A stretch of DNA of 64,000 bases from Bos javanicus (taxonomy: Eukaryota; Chordata; Mammalia; Artiodactyla; Bovidae). Position 1 is the stretch's first letter. The number at the start of each line of letters is the position of its first letter. Below are positions 11,086-23,202 of this stretch, in pieces. The notes under the pieces are model-generated. The model searched no databases. It was not told the DNA's origin and saw nothing but the letters and a program-made list of their open reading frames with translations. Position numbers and translations under genes: made by a program. Location: positions 61,175,378 through 61,239,377 of the forward strand of contig NC_083878.1 of NCBI RefSeq assembly GCF_032452875.1, in the 5' to 3' direction.

Positions 11086-13831
11086 GTGGTTACTCTCAAA
11101 GATATTTGACTTAAATACTTTAACTTGTATTTTTATGTATATCTAGAATTTCCGTCTATTTGAGGAGGGTGAAGTTTTTTATTTGGATATTTTTAGAGGG
11201 GTTTTAGATTTTATTCAAAAATCAATAATTTTTATAAATGTTTTTAAGTACATATTTAAACTGATTTTTAATGTTGATTCTGTCAATTTACATTTGTGCT
11301 ACCAAACTCTCTTCCATCCAGCCATCTAAGTTGGTTATTTTAGCTGACATGGTTTCTAATTAAGTCTTTGTGGTTGAGCGAGCTCCTTATGGCATGTCTG
11401 CTTTAGCATTTAATTGCTCCATGGACTCCAAATTAAATTCTGTAGTATCCCATTTTGGTCTGCTGAGGAAGCAAAGATCTTTTCAGCATAGCCCAAGAAA
11501 ATACAGTGCTGTGACAGCTCAAAGGACGTAGCATCACAATTTTGAAAAAGTTAGAACAGTTTGACTTCTAGATTGACTTTTTATCATTTTAAAATGAAGT
11601 TTAAAGTGTTGTCACAGAGTTAAATGGAGAATGTGAGACATTAATAGGCTCTCAACAGTATTTGTAGAATAAAGCCAAATAGTTGATATTGTACCAAATA
11701 ATTTTGATTTAGAAAGAATGAAGTCTTAGGAGTTTTTAGGTTGAATTTTAATAAAAAGTATCAGGAAACAAGTGTGATAACTCTGTTAGAGATGATATAA
11801 AGTGTTTTTGCACTGGGGTGACAGATTAAGAAACTTCGAAAGTCTCATCTAGTTCCACATTATCTCATTTGACAGTTTTGGTTTTTGAATTAGTAGAGAA
11901 ACTGGCTGTTTACACCAATACTTGGGTGTGTTAGTTCTTTAATCAGAAGTAATTCAGATAGTCATAAGACAGAGGGCAAGATCTAATAACTGAGACTTTT
12001 AAGCGTTAGTCTGATCACACATCTTTAGAATGCTGTTTTGAATTCTAGCTACCTGTCACTTAATTGCTTGGTATGCTGATTCAGTAGTACAGAATCAGAA
12101 CAGAATTTAGAGTTCTGATGGACAAGAATGAACAGATTCGGGCATTAGACTATGAGATTCCAGAAAGGTATGTGCTACAAGCATTGATTTACCATTTGGT
12201 ACTTACTGCTTGCTTAAGATGATGCTGAGACATAGCATCTAAGCAGGCCAAATGAGAGTGACATGATTTCATTGATGATCACAGGTTCACATATAGAGAA
12301 TTCCAATAAAATAAATTCTTAAACAATCCTAATAAGTCATTACAAATCACTCAGCTGAAGAGTTTAGATCAGTGTGAAACAAGTGAATCTAGTTTTCATG
12401 GTTATTTTTCTTAATCAAAACATTCAGTTCTATTCTTATAAAATTTAAATGAATTCTGCTTCTGGCAATGTAACAGACTAGATTGCATGAATAACACCCC
12501 TTTGGGAAAACAGCTATAAAGTCAGGTAAAATATGACCGAATGATCTTTATAAATACATTCTTGAAATGACACAGATAGACAGAACCCAGAAGTCTTTTT
12601 TTTTTTAAGTTGAAAGCAGGGCGTCTACAAGATAAGCATTCATCGTAGTTTTCTCACTGAAGATTTCTACTAAACCCATAATTTACCACTTTTACCACTG
12701 CATGAAGGTGCAGAAAAAGTCTGGCTTCTCCCATTCCCCCAAGATGGAACATCTTCCTCTTGTTGCACGAAATTGACACCCCAGAACTGTGCCATCAGTG
12801 TATGGATGAAGAAGAGATTAACTCACTGCACAGAAGATGAAAAGGAAAGTTGCCTTTTGTATCCTTATCATTAGTGAGTGGAAGGAATATCATCCTTGAA
12901 ATTTTTAGCAAGGATTTAGCCCTCAAATGAGTTTCACTTAACTACCGTCTTGATGTTATAGTGAAATTATTAATTTGATTAAAATGTTATCCCTTAAGTA
13001 TTAGTTTTTAAAATATTCTTTGTGACAAAAATAAATATGCATAAAGCAGTTGTTCTGCACTGCAAAGGACAGAGTTAATTCAAGAAAAAGCACTTGTGTG
13101 ACTGAGTTGTAAGCTAAACTAAACACATTTTTATCCTGGAACATCACTTTTACTTAAAAAAACAACTAAGAGATAAACTTGTTATTCACACTTGGATATT
13201 TATTTGGTGAACATTTTCTTGAAATTGAACACAGTGAGCCTGATACTTAAATGTTAAGTGACTGAAATTATTTGTTGCCAATGATAAAATTCAAGCTTTC
13301 AAGTGAAAATTCTAATTGCGAAAAACTTATACTCACCATGTTAAATCTGATAGTTTCCAATGCTTAAAGATACATGATGTAAAAGGTAGCAATAAAAGCA
13401 AATGTAGTTATTTTGGTATTGTATGATGAAATGCTTCAACATGTATAGTATCTCCATAATTTAGAGAATTAGCATTTTCCAAATGATGTTACAGAATCTT
13501 GCATGAGTAAAAAAATTATCCAACATACATGTTAGAGCCTTGGATTTTAATTTAACAGAGTTTGAAAAGTTTATTGTTGTGGTTTCAGATTCCATATTAC
13601 TGTTAAACTTTCAGAAACTACCACTGTGGAGTTTTGTGGAGTTTTGATATAGTATCAAAGAAGACCTCAGGTTATTTGCAAATGTCATTAAAATACCCCT
13701 CCTTTCCAACTACATATCTGTATAAGGCTGGATTTTTTAAAATATACTTTAACCAGAACAACATATCACACAGATTGAATATGTAGATACGAGAATCTAG
13801 ATATCTGGTAACTGTACACTAGAGAGATTTT
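11086..13831. other. Intronic sequence, mostly unclassified
   Basis: About 2.7 kb of AT-rich DNA without supported genes. Parts near 12460-12720 look like very old LINE-derived sequence but could not be assigned. The last 11 bases are the target copy of the next SINE. Confidence 0.45.
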
Positions 13832-13964
13832 GGGAAGATCCCCCAGAGGAGGATGGCAATCCACTCTGGTATTCTTGCCTGGAGAATCCTATGGACAGAG
13901 GAGCCTGGCAGGCTATAGTCCATAGGGTCACATAGAGTCAGACATGACTGAAGTGACTTAGCAC
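13832..13964 (+). mobile_element. Headless Bov-tA/Bov-A SINE with 11-bp target duplication
   Basis: Starts at GGGAAGATCC, so the tRNA-derived head is missing, and runs to GACTTAGCAC. AGAGAGATTTT flanks it at 13821-13831 and 13965-13975. Confidence 0.92.
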
Positions 13965-14465
13965 AGAGAGATTTTAGAGACATTTACACATTAAGACATT
14001 TGTTAACATGTAAAACAGTGACAGTCTTTTCATTAAATCATTTTGTATAGAGAGTATACAGAAAGCAACAGACCCATGTGAAATCTACCAAACAGTTAAG
14101 GGAGAAATTACACCAATTCTCTACAGTGTCTTTCAGAGGGTAGACACAGAGAGAATACTTCTTAACTCATTCTGTGAGGCTAGCATTACTCTATGACCAA
14201 ACCAAACAAGGACATGACTAAGAATCTACATACCAATTGCTCTTTTGAACATAGACACAAAAATATTAAGCACAATATTAACAAATTGAACCCAAGTATA
14301 AAAAGAATTATATACCACCATCAAATAGGTTTTATATCAGGTATACAGATCTGATTCAGCATCTGAAATCAGTTGATGTAATTCACCACACCAACAGATT
14401 AAAAAATCATATGAGTATATCAATAGATGCAGAAAAAGCATTTGATAGAATCCATCAGTCATTAA

Positions 14466-14673
14466 GGGCTTTCCTTGTAGCTCAGTTGGTAAATAATCTG
14501 CCTGCAGTGCAGGAGACCCGGGTTTGATCCCTGGGTTGGGAAGATCCCCTGGAGAAGGAAATGGCAACCCACTCTGGTATCCTTGCCTGGAAAATCTCAT
14601 GGACAGAGGAGCCTGGTGGGCTGCAGTCCATAGGGTCGCAAAGAGTTTGCAACGACTGAGCAACTAACACTTA
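14466..14673 (+). mobile_element. Bov-tA SINE nested in L1
   Basis: Full Bov-tA from GGGCTTTCCTTGTAGCTCAG to CGACTGAGCAACTAACACTT. The flanks TCAGTCATTAA (14455-14465) and TCAGCCTTTAA (14674-14684) are a decayed target duplication, 9 of 11 matching. Confidence 0.92.
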
Positions 14674-16034
14674 TCAGCCTTTAATGATAAAAACTCTCAG
14701 CTAGCTAGGAATAGAGGGGACCTTCCTAAACTAAATAAAGAATATCTACAAAAACCCTATAGCTAACATCATACTTGATGGCGAGAAACTCAAAGCTTTC
14801 CCACTAAGATCCAGAGTACAAAGCAAAGATGTCTCTTTTCACTGCTTCTTTCCAGCATCATAATGGAAATCCTTGTTGATGCAATAAGAGAGGACAAGGA
14901 AATTAAAAGTATACAGATTGGGAAGGAAGATATAAAACTTTGTTCACAGAATACGTGATGATCGATGTAGAAAATCTGAAAGAATCAACAAAAAAATCTT
15001 CTAGAACTAATAAGTTGTTATAGCAGGGTTGTGGGATACAAGGATTATATATAAAAGTAATTTATTTCCTCTATACTAACAGTGAACAAAGGGAATTTGA
15101 AACTAAAAACATAATTCCATTTATATTAGCGTCCCCCAAATGAAACTCTTAGCAACAAATCTAACAAAATATGTACACGACCTATATGAGGAACAGTACA
15201 AAAAAACAAAATCAAATAACTAAAGTTGAGAGATACTCCATGTTCATTAATAGAAAGACTCAATATTGTCAAGATGTCACTTCTTTTCAACTTGATCTAT
15301 AGATTCAAGGCAATCCCAGTGAAAATATCAGCAAGTTATATTATGGATATCAACAAACTGATTATAAATTATATAGAGAGGCAAAGACCAACATAGTAGT
15401 AAAAAAGAACAAAGTTGGAGTACCAACACTACCTGAATTCAAGGCTTACTACAAAGCTATAGTAATCAAGACAGTGTGATATTGATAACAGATTAGACAA
15501 ATAATCATTGGAACAGAATAGAGAGCCCAGAAAGAGGCCCTCATACATGTAGTCAACTGGTCTGTGACAAAGGAGCGACACATAGAACAAAGATAATCCT
15601 TTCAGCAGATGGTGCTGGAGCAACTGGATATCCTCTTCCAATATATGGATCTAGACAGAAACTTTACACCCTCCATAAAAATTAACTCAAAGTGGATCAT
15701 AGACTTAAATGTAAAATGCAAAACAATAAAACTCCGAGATGATTACACAGGAGAAAACCTAGATGACCTTGGGTAGGATGATATCTTTTTAGATATGACA
15801 CCAAAGGTATAATTCATGAAAGAAATAATGGATAAACTGGACTTCATCGAAATTGAAAGCTCTTGTTTTGCTAAAGACAGCGTCAACAGAATGAGAAGAC
15901 AAATCACAAACAAAATATCTGCAAAAGACACCTGATAAAGTGCTGTTATCCAAATATATAAAGAACAGTAAGAAAATAAGCAAACTCAATTCAAAAAATG
16001 GGGCAAAAGAGACATCTCCCCAAAGAAGATATTT

Positions 16035-16474
16035 TTGTTGTTGTTGTTCTTCTTCTTCTTCACTTACTAAGTCATGTCCAACTCTTTGTGACCCCATGGA
16101 CTGCAACATACCAGTCTCCTCTATCCTCCACTGTCTCTTGGAGTTTGCTTAATTGCATGTCCATTGAGTCCATGATGCTATCTAACCATCTCATGCTCTG
16201 CCACTCCCTTCTCCTTTTGCTTTCAATCTTTTCCAGTATCAGGATCTTTTCCAGTGAGTCAACTCTTCATGGCAGGTGGCCAAAGTATTGGAGCTTCAGC
16301 TTCAGCATCAGTCTTTCCAGAGAATATTCAGGGTTAATTTCTTTTAAGATTGACTAGTTTGATATCCTGGCAATACAAGGGACTCTCAAGAGTCTTCTGC
16401 AGCACCACAGTTCGAAAGCATCAATTCTTTGGCACTCAGCCTTTTTTATGGTCCAGCTCTCACATCCATACATA
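16035..16474 (-). mobile_element. BovB 3' fragment nested in L1
   Basis: Minus-strand BovB 3' end, from the tail side (GTTGTTGTTCTTCTTCTTC) to CACATCCATACAT. It splits the L1 at the ORF2 segment whose left half ends CCCCAAAGAAGATAT and whose right half resumes ACAGATAGCAAATAGGC. It is more diverged than the other BovB copies in the window. Confidence 0.88.
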
Positions 16475-17410
16475 ACACATACAGATAGCAAATAGGCATA
16501 TGAAAAAAATGCTCCACATCATGTTATTAGGGAAATGCAAATTAAAGCAATGAGATACTACCACACACCTATTAGAATGGCCAAAATCTGTCACACTAAC
16601 AGTGTGGAGAGCATGTGGAGCAACGGGGACTCTCATGCATTGCTGGTGGGAATGCAAAATGATACAGCCACCTTGGTGCAGTTTGGCACTTTCTTACAAA
16701 ATGAAGCATACTCTTACCATATGATCCAGCAATCACACTCCTTGGTATTTACCCAAACGAAATGAAAACCGTTGTCCACACAAAAACCTGCACATGGATG
16801 TTTATAGCAACTTTATTCATAATTGCCAAAACTTGGAAGCAACCAAGATGTTCTTCAGTAGATGAATGGATAAACTGTGGTACATATCGACAATAGAATA
16901 TTATTCAGCGTTAAAAAGAAAAGCCATGGAGGAGCCTTAAATGCATATTACTAAATGAAAGAAGCCAATTTGAAAAGGCTACATACGGTATGATAGCAAC
17001 TAATTGATGTTCTGGAAAAGGCAAAACTATGGAGACAGTGAAAAGATTGTTGGTTGCCAGGGGTGGGGAGTGGAGGAGATGAATAAGCAGAACACAGATG
17101 ATGATTAGGGCTGTGAAATACCCTGTATATCATAGTGTAGCTATAGGATTCATTATAAATTTGTCCAGATTGATAGAATGTACAGCCCACAAGTGAACCC
17201 TAAAGTAAAGTATGGATTTTGGGTGATTATGATATGTCAATGGAGGTTCATCTGTGGTAAACAATGTACCATTCTGGTGGGTAATGTTGATAATGGGGTA
17301 GGCTATGCATGTGTAGGAGCAGGAAATATATGGAAAATCTCTTTACCTCCCTCTCAGTTTTGTTGCACACCTAAAATTGCTCACAAAAAAATTAAGTCTT
17401 AAAAAAAGAA

Positions 17411-17939
17411 ACTATATTTATTCTTCATAAAAATCTGTTAACATGTTTATTAATTATGTTTGAATGAATGAAATATTTTTAAAATTTCTGATATTTAATT
17501 TTTAATAGGGAAAGTATTGACAGGTATAACCCACACAAACAAAAGCTCTTTGTAGTTCTCAATTAAAGCATGTAAAAGGGTCTTGAGATAAAAACACTTG
17601 AGAACCATTCATCTAAGCTCTCCAGTAAAAGACAGAGATTATCAGACTAGATTCAAAAATTTTCTGGATATATGCTATTTATAACAGGCAATTCTAAAAT
17701 AAAAGAAAGTTGTGTTTGAAGGGGGAAAGGGAGCCTGTCACGAAGTCTGTGAACAGCTTCTCGATTTTTTCACTTCTTTATTTCTTGATTTGTGTCCTTT
17801 AGGAAATGTTCCATGACCTCATATTTGAAATTTCTACTCCTCTGCTTGGTCCTTATCACATAAGGAAATACAGTGATCTGGTGAAATAGGTGACTTTGCT
17901 TAAAAATGATCCTGTTGTGAAAGTGGACAGCAGTGTATG
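17411..17939. other. Intronic sequence, nothing recognised
   Basis: No gene or family recognised. It separates two L1-derived stretches. Confidence 0.45.
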
Positions 17940-19770
17940 CATATCAGTTAAATACTTTTAAAGGCCCATGAACAATTACAAAAATTGATCATGAGTCAGG
18001 CCATAGTGCATGTCTTAGTAAATTTTGGAAATTAACATTATAAAGACTGTATTCTGTGACCCTACATCAGTTAGACAGTAGTCCTTACATAAAGATAAGT
18101 GGAAAGACTCCATATAGAAGAAAAAAGTTTATAAACATCTTGAGAATCAAAAAACTTGTAATGAAAGATTAGAAAATATTTACAAAATAACAAAAATAAT
18201 TCATACTAAAATGTGAGACATATTTAAAGCAATGCTTAGAGAAATACATAGTCTTAAATGCTTACATTAGGAAAGAAGAAATGCTCAGGATTCAGAAGTT
18301 AGAACAATATACCCATGGAAAACAGGAGGAAAGAAATAATAAAGATTAGCAGAAACTGCTGAAATAGAAATATACATTCACTCCAAAGGATCAAGAAAGC
18401 TAAATGATTTGGAAAGCCTGTTGAGAGACATAACTTATAGCAAGCTTTATCTAGGAATAAAAGAGTGTGAGAAGGCACAATTAGTACTGTGAATAAAGAA
18501 ATGTACAAAACTATAAATTCTGCTGAGATTAAAATAGTAAAAAGATATTTTAAATAGTTTTATGACACTAAATATGAAGTATAGGGTGAAATGTGTAAAT
18601 TCTAAGCAGAGGTGGAATACTTATCTAAACTGATTTAGGAAGACATTGTATACTTGAATACTTCTGTAATCATTAAAGAAATTGTTATCAGTAATTAGAA
18701 ACCCTCCCTGAAAGGAAACAGGCTCACATAATTTTAGATTTTTAAAAAATGTTTTCCAGGAATGTGGAATTCCTTTAATTTTAGAAAATCTACTAAGTTA
18801 CTACATTATTCTGCCATAAATTCAAGGTTTGAGAAATCTTAAATTATTCCAAAAGATAAAGCTTTGGTAATTAAGGCAATATTATCTTGTTGTGAGGTTA
18901 GAACAGTTGGCTAGTGGCACAGAATTATTAATTATTGACCTGTATATGCAAACCAGATTTTTGGTAGAATGGGCATTGTAGGTAGGGGAAAGGAGATAGA
19001 TATATATGGACTATTTAATAAACAGTACCATGATACTTATTTATCAATGATTTTTTAAAAAGTGAAGTTGAATTCCTATCTGAAACTTACACAAAAATTA
19101 ATTCCATGTGGCAATGGCTCTTAAATATGAAAGCAGAAGTATAAAAGTTTTAAATGAGTGGTAAGAAAACTTTATAACCTCAGGGTTGGGAAGATTTTCT
19201 CAAACAAAATGCAAACCCACAAACCATAAAGGAAAAGGCTGACTTTGAAATTGGATTCATTTTAAAGATTCCACAGAGAGTGAAAATACAAGCTAAAAAC
19301 TGAAAGAAGATGTTTGTAGCACATATAACTGATTGTGCTCAGCATGGATTCAGTACCAGAATGCATATGTAATTAGTTAGTAACCAAAAGATAAACAGCA
19401 TGGTAAGAAAAAGTATAAAAGATTTCACGGAAGAGGAAACATGTGGCTAGTAAACTATGAAAGGATAATCGATGCATTAGTAATCAGGGAAATGCAATTA
19501 AGACTATAATGAGGTAATATTTAATCATCTCAGATTGGTGAAAATGAAATGAGGTAATATTTAATTATCTCAGATTGGTGAAAATGAAAAAGAAAGAAAA
19601 TTCCAAGTGTTGGTGAATGTGGAGCAATGGAAACACTTAGGGACTGTAAATTAATAAAGCCACTTTGGATTACAATTTGATATTTTCTGGTAAAGTTGAA
19701 CATGAACATATCCCGTGACTCATTCTAGAAATATGTCCTAGGTGAATTCTTGTGCATGTGCATGAGGATA
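17940..19770 (+). mobile_element. Old L1M/HAL1-type remnant
   Basis: Segments such as AAGGCCCATGAACAATTACA, AATGCTTAGAGAAATACATA and GGAAATGCAATTAAGACTAT follow L1 ORF2 order on the + strand, heavily diverged. It includes a 40-bp tandem duplication at 19509-19588. Confidence 0.7.
19509..19588. repeat. 40-bp tandem duplication inside L1M
   Basis: ATGAGGTAATATTTAAT-C/T-AT followed by CTCAGATTGGTGAAAATGAA occurs twice, starting at 19509 and 19549, with one mismatch. Confidence 0.92.
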
Positions 19771-19774
19771 TAGA

Positions 19775-19999
19775 CATAATATTTTTTATTGAAGTATAGT
19801 TGCTTTACAATATTATGTTAGTTTCTGCTGTACAGCAGTGTGAATCAGCCATATGTATACATACATCCCCTCCCTCTTAAGCCTCCCTCCCATCCGCCCC
19901 CATCTTGTCGCTCTGGGTCCTCACAATACACCAATTTGAGCTCCTTATGATATACAGCTTCCTGCCAGCTATCTGTTTTACACATAGTAGTATATATAT
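19775..19999 (-). mobile_element. Ruminant L1 3' region fragment
   Basis: TTTTTTATTGAAGTATAGTT, TTACAATATTATGTTAGTTT and CTGTACAGCAGTGTGAATCA match the reverse of an artiodactyl L1 3' UTR that I recognise by sight. Confidence 0.7.
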
Positions 20000-20137
20000 G
20001 GTGGTTTAGTCACTAAGTTGTGTCTGACTCTTGTGACCCCATGGACTCTTGTGATCACATGGAGCCTGCCAGGCTCCTCTGTCAATGGGATTCTCCAGGC
20101 AGGAATACTGGAGTGGGTTGCCATTTCCTTCTTGAGT
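20000..20137 (-). mobile_element. Bov-A SINE fragment
   Basis: Minus-strand Bov-A body from GAAGGAAATGGCAACCCACT (right end) to GACTAAACCAC. It has an internal imperfect 18-bp duplication, TCTTGTGACCCCATGGAC / TCTTGTGATCACATGGAG, at 20029-20064. Confidence 0.88.
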
Positions 20138-20312
20138 GTATATATAGACATAATAATATTGATAGCTTTGTTTTTAATTCCAGATAACTAAATAAACCTC
20201 AAGCAATCATGTTCACCAACAGTAAAATAGATGGGTAAACTGTAGGATATTCATGTAATAAAATATTAGGAACAATGAAATTTAATGAATTACAGTTTTA
20301 CACATCAACATG

Positions 20313-21372
20313 TTCATGGGGTTCATGGAGTTCTGTGTGGATCACAATAAACTGGAAAATTCTGAAAGAGATGGGAATACCAGACCACCTTACCTGCCTC
20401 TTGAGAAATCTGTATGCAGGTCAGGAAGCAACAGTTAGAACTGGACATGGAACAGATTGGTTCCAAATAGGGAAAGGCTGTATATTGTCAGCTGCTTATT
20501 TAACTTATATGCAGAGTACATCATGAGAAACGCTGGGCTGGATGAAGCACAAGCTGGAATCAAGATTGCCGGGAGAAATATCAATAACTTCAGATATGCA
20601 GATGATACCACCCTTATGGCAGAAAGTGAAGAAGAACTAAAGAGCCTCTTGATGAAAGTGAAAGAGGAGTGTGAAAAAGTTGGCTTAAAGCTCAACATTC
20701 AGAAAACTAAGATCATGGCATCCGGTCCCATCACTTCATGGGAAATAGATGGCGAAACAGTGGAAACAGTGGCTGACTTTTTTGGGGGGGCTCCAAAATC
20801 AGTGCAGATGGTGACTGCAGCCATGAAATTGAAAGATGCTTACTCTTTGGAAGCAAAGTTATGACCAACCTAGACAACATATTAAAAAGAGACATTACTT
20901 TATCCACAAAGGTCTGTCTAGTCAAGACTATGGTTTTTCCAGTAGTCACGCATGGATGTGAGAGTTGGAATATAAAGAAAGCTGAGCGCAGAAGAATTGA
21001 TGCTTTTGAACTGTGATGTTGGAGAAGACTCTTGAGAGTCCCTTGGACTGCAAGGATATCCAACTAGTCCATCCTAAAGGAGATCAGTCCTGGGTGTTCA
21101 TTGGAAGGACTGATGTTGGAGCTGAAACTCCAATACTTTGGCCACCTGTTGTGAAGAGTTGGCTCATTGGAAAAGACCCTGATGCTGGGAAAGATTGAGG
21201 GCAGGAGGAGAAGGGGACAGAGGATGAGATGGTTGGATGGCATCACCAACTCAATGGACATGAGTTTGGGTAAACTCCAGGAGTTGTTGATGGACAGGGA
21301 AGCCATCTCTGGTATGCTGCAGTTCATGGGGTCGCAAAGAGTGGGACATGATTGAGCAACTGAACTGAACTG
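20313..21372 (+). mobile_element. 5'-truncated BovB with 11-bp target duplication
   Basis: Second half of BovB. It carries the reverse transcriptase palm with the catalytic FRYADDTTLM motif (about 20590-20620) followed by a KSLLMKVKEECEKVGLKLNI block, then the 3' region ending GAGCAACTGAACTGAACTG. ACATCAACATG flanks it at 20302-20312 and 21373-21383, and the old L1 host sequence resumes across it. The first ~20 bp (20313-20332) are not BovB but filler rich in TTCATGG. The reading frame breaks after about 20864, so no protein is expected. Confidence 0.93.
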
Positions 21373-21383
21373 ACATCAACATG

Positions 21384-21445
21384 GATAAATATCAAGAACT
21401 TAATGAGACTTGCTTGGTAGTACAATGGATAAGAATCCACCTGCC
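21384..21445 (+). repeat. L1 remnant followed by a short tRNA-SINE head
   Basis: GATAAATATCAAGAACTTAA continues the L1 split by BovB. TTGGTAGTACAATGGATAAG is the start of a CHR-type SINE, cut off by the next BovB piece. Confidence 0.65.
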
Positions 21446-21631
21446 ATGAAGTGATGAGACCAGATGCCATGATCTTAGTTGTTTAAAAGCTGAGATTTGA
21501 GCTACTTTTTCACTCTCCTCTTTCACTCTCATCAAAAGGCTCTTTAGATCCTCTTCACTTTCTGCCATGGGAGTGGTATCATCTGTATATCTGAGGTTGT
21601 TGATATTTCTCCTGGCAATCTTGATTCCAGG
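21446..21631 (-). mobile_element. Short BovB internal fragment
   Basis: Minus-strand piece of the BovB reverse transcriptase region (IKIARRNINNLRYTDDTTPM, where the usual YADD reads YTDD). It is opposite in orientation to the copy 75 bp upstream. Confidence 0.88.
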
Positions 21632-21945
21632 ATGCATATGTAGATAGTATTCTTTTTTTGGAGAGGGAGGGAAGGAATAACTCAAAATTCAGAGTCTAAT
21701 CACCTTTGGATGAGGGAATGGGAGGGAGACAGTTTTGCATGGGAAATGAGGATTTTAAGGTACTGATATTGTTTGTTAAACAGGATGGTGGGTACAGGGT
21801 GTTCATTTTATTATTTGTTAATTAGTACTTGTATGTCTTGTACTTTAGTGTGTGTGATCTGTTTCAAAAAAATTTTTTAAAACCCCTCAAATGATGTCGT
21901 TAGTTTAATTTTCAGTGTGTTGTAAAAAAAAAAAAAACTGATAAT
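21632..21945 (+). repeat. L1 3' end remnant
   Basis: Sequence after the BovB fragment (AATAACTCAAAATTCAGAGT, TGGGAGGGAGACAGTTTTGC, then an A-run at 21925-21939) reads as the decayed 3' end of an L1. Weak assignment. Confidence 0.5.
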
Positions 21946-22330
21946 AAGGTATAATACTTGACAGAATTTTTAGAACATTTTTTGTAATCTCTGAAAAAAT
22001 CATAAAATCTAAGTAAGATCCTTCTCTCCTTACATGGGAGAAAGTTAAATTTCTAGGTAGAGAAAATCAATCAAATATAATAGAAGAGGCATTAATTATG
22101 TTTATTTTGAGGTTCATAATGAGCTATTTAGTAAGAAGACCCTAACTTGGATCATTTGGACAAAAGATTTGTCCAACTTCTTACATTTAACTATGTGTCC
22201 TGCTATCAGTATGTTATATGTATTGTTAGTTTTAGGAGGGCAGAGTGGTAAGATTTGCTATCTTTTTCTTTTTTTATTTTGGTAAAATCTACCTTGTTTA
22301 AAAAATATGTGTAAAGAAGTCTTGAGTCTT

Positions 22331-22606
22331 TTTTTTTTTTTTAAATGATTTTATTTATGGTTGTGCACGGTCTTCATGCTGCGTGGGCTTTTCTCTAGGT
22401 GTGGCTCCTCTTGTTGCGGAGCATGGGCTCTGGTGCCCACAGACCTCAGTTCTGCGGCTCCCGGGCTCGAGAGCCCTGGCCCAGTGGCTGTGATGCATGG
22501 GCTCAGCTGCTCTGCCACGTGTGGTCTTCCCAGACCAGGGGTGGAACTCGCGTCCCCTGCTTTGGCAGGGGGGCAATTCTTTTCCACTGAGCTGCCAGAA
22601 AAGCCC
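22331..22606 (-). mobile_element. CHR-2-type SINE, 3' part of the composite block
   Basis: Minus strand: GGGCTTTTCTGGCAGCTCAG head, GGGACGCGAGTTCCACCCCT box, CGGAGCATGGGCTC-type body (seen on the + strand), then the A-tail. CpG-rich compared with its surroundings. Confidence 0.85.
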
Positions 22607-22828
22607 TCAGGTATATTTTAGACTAGTTTTCCACGCTCCTATCTGGTGAGAGAGGCCTGGGAGCCAGGAGTCCTCAGCCACAGTGCTGGCTCTGCCATCA
22701 AAAGCTCTGGGGCCTCTAGCGAGTGCCTGCCCCTCCCTCAGTCGTGTCTGACTCTTTGCCCACCAGGTTCCTCTGTCCATGGGATTTCCCAGGCAAGATT
22801 ACTGGAGTGGGTTGCCATTTCCTTCTCC
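22331..22828 (-). mobile_element. Composite retroposed block (Bov-A + unique + CHR SINE) with 17-bp target duplication
   Basis: Read on the minus strand the block is: partial Bov-A (22828 to about 22735), about 130 bp of other sequence containing a MIR-like stretch, then a CHR-2 SINE (22606 to 22331) with an A-tail. The whole is flanked by one perfect 17-bp duplication, AAGAAGTCTTGAGTCTT, at 22314-22330 and 22829-22845. No other target duplication separates the parts, so they appear to have been inserted together. Confidence 0.82.
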
Positions 22829-23202
22829 AAGAAGTCTTGAGTCTTGTGAGACTATATTTATTCACTTTATAATCAGTTCATTCCTAATTAGAAAAGTTAT
22901 TATAAATCTTTTCCCTCTTATGCTGTACAGGGAAAACATTTATTCACTTGTTGCTTGTTTTGTTAGGACTTGAATAGCAGTGAGAGTACACTGAGGTATT
23001 CATTCCAGGTCTGGTAAGAATGTCGTTGGGGGGGAATCTTTGCATGGATTTTAGTAAAGTAACTACATTATATTTTTAAGCAAACATTAAGTTATGCTTC
23101 ATTTATGTTCCTCATTTTCCTAATAGAGCATGGCTGTGCACAGCCCTTAGCACACGGCCATTATCTCACACCTGTTACCAGGCAGTGATCACTGCAGGAC
23201 CA

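Larger units (their letters stand above)
14060..17410 (+). mobile_element. L1 retrotransposon (ORF2 part to poly-A), interrupted twice
   Basis: The + strand follows L1 ORF2 from the reverse transcriptase region (near 14337 ATCAGGTATACAGATCTGAT; then ATAGATGCAGAAAAAGCATT, the residue run IDAEKAFD) through the C-terminus (AATGCAAAATGATACAGCCA, GATGAATGGATAAACTGTGG) to a 3' region and A-tail at about 17400. It is broken by stops, frameshifts, a Bov-tA at 14466-14673 and a BovB at 16035-16474. It is older than both insertions. Confidence 0.9.

Noticed and set aside
20457..20864. 135-codon frame with a YADD reverse transcriptase motif as a gene
   Set aside because: It is part of a 5'-truncated BovB whose frame breaks soon after; annotated as a mobile element.
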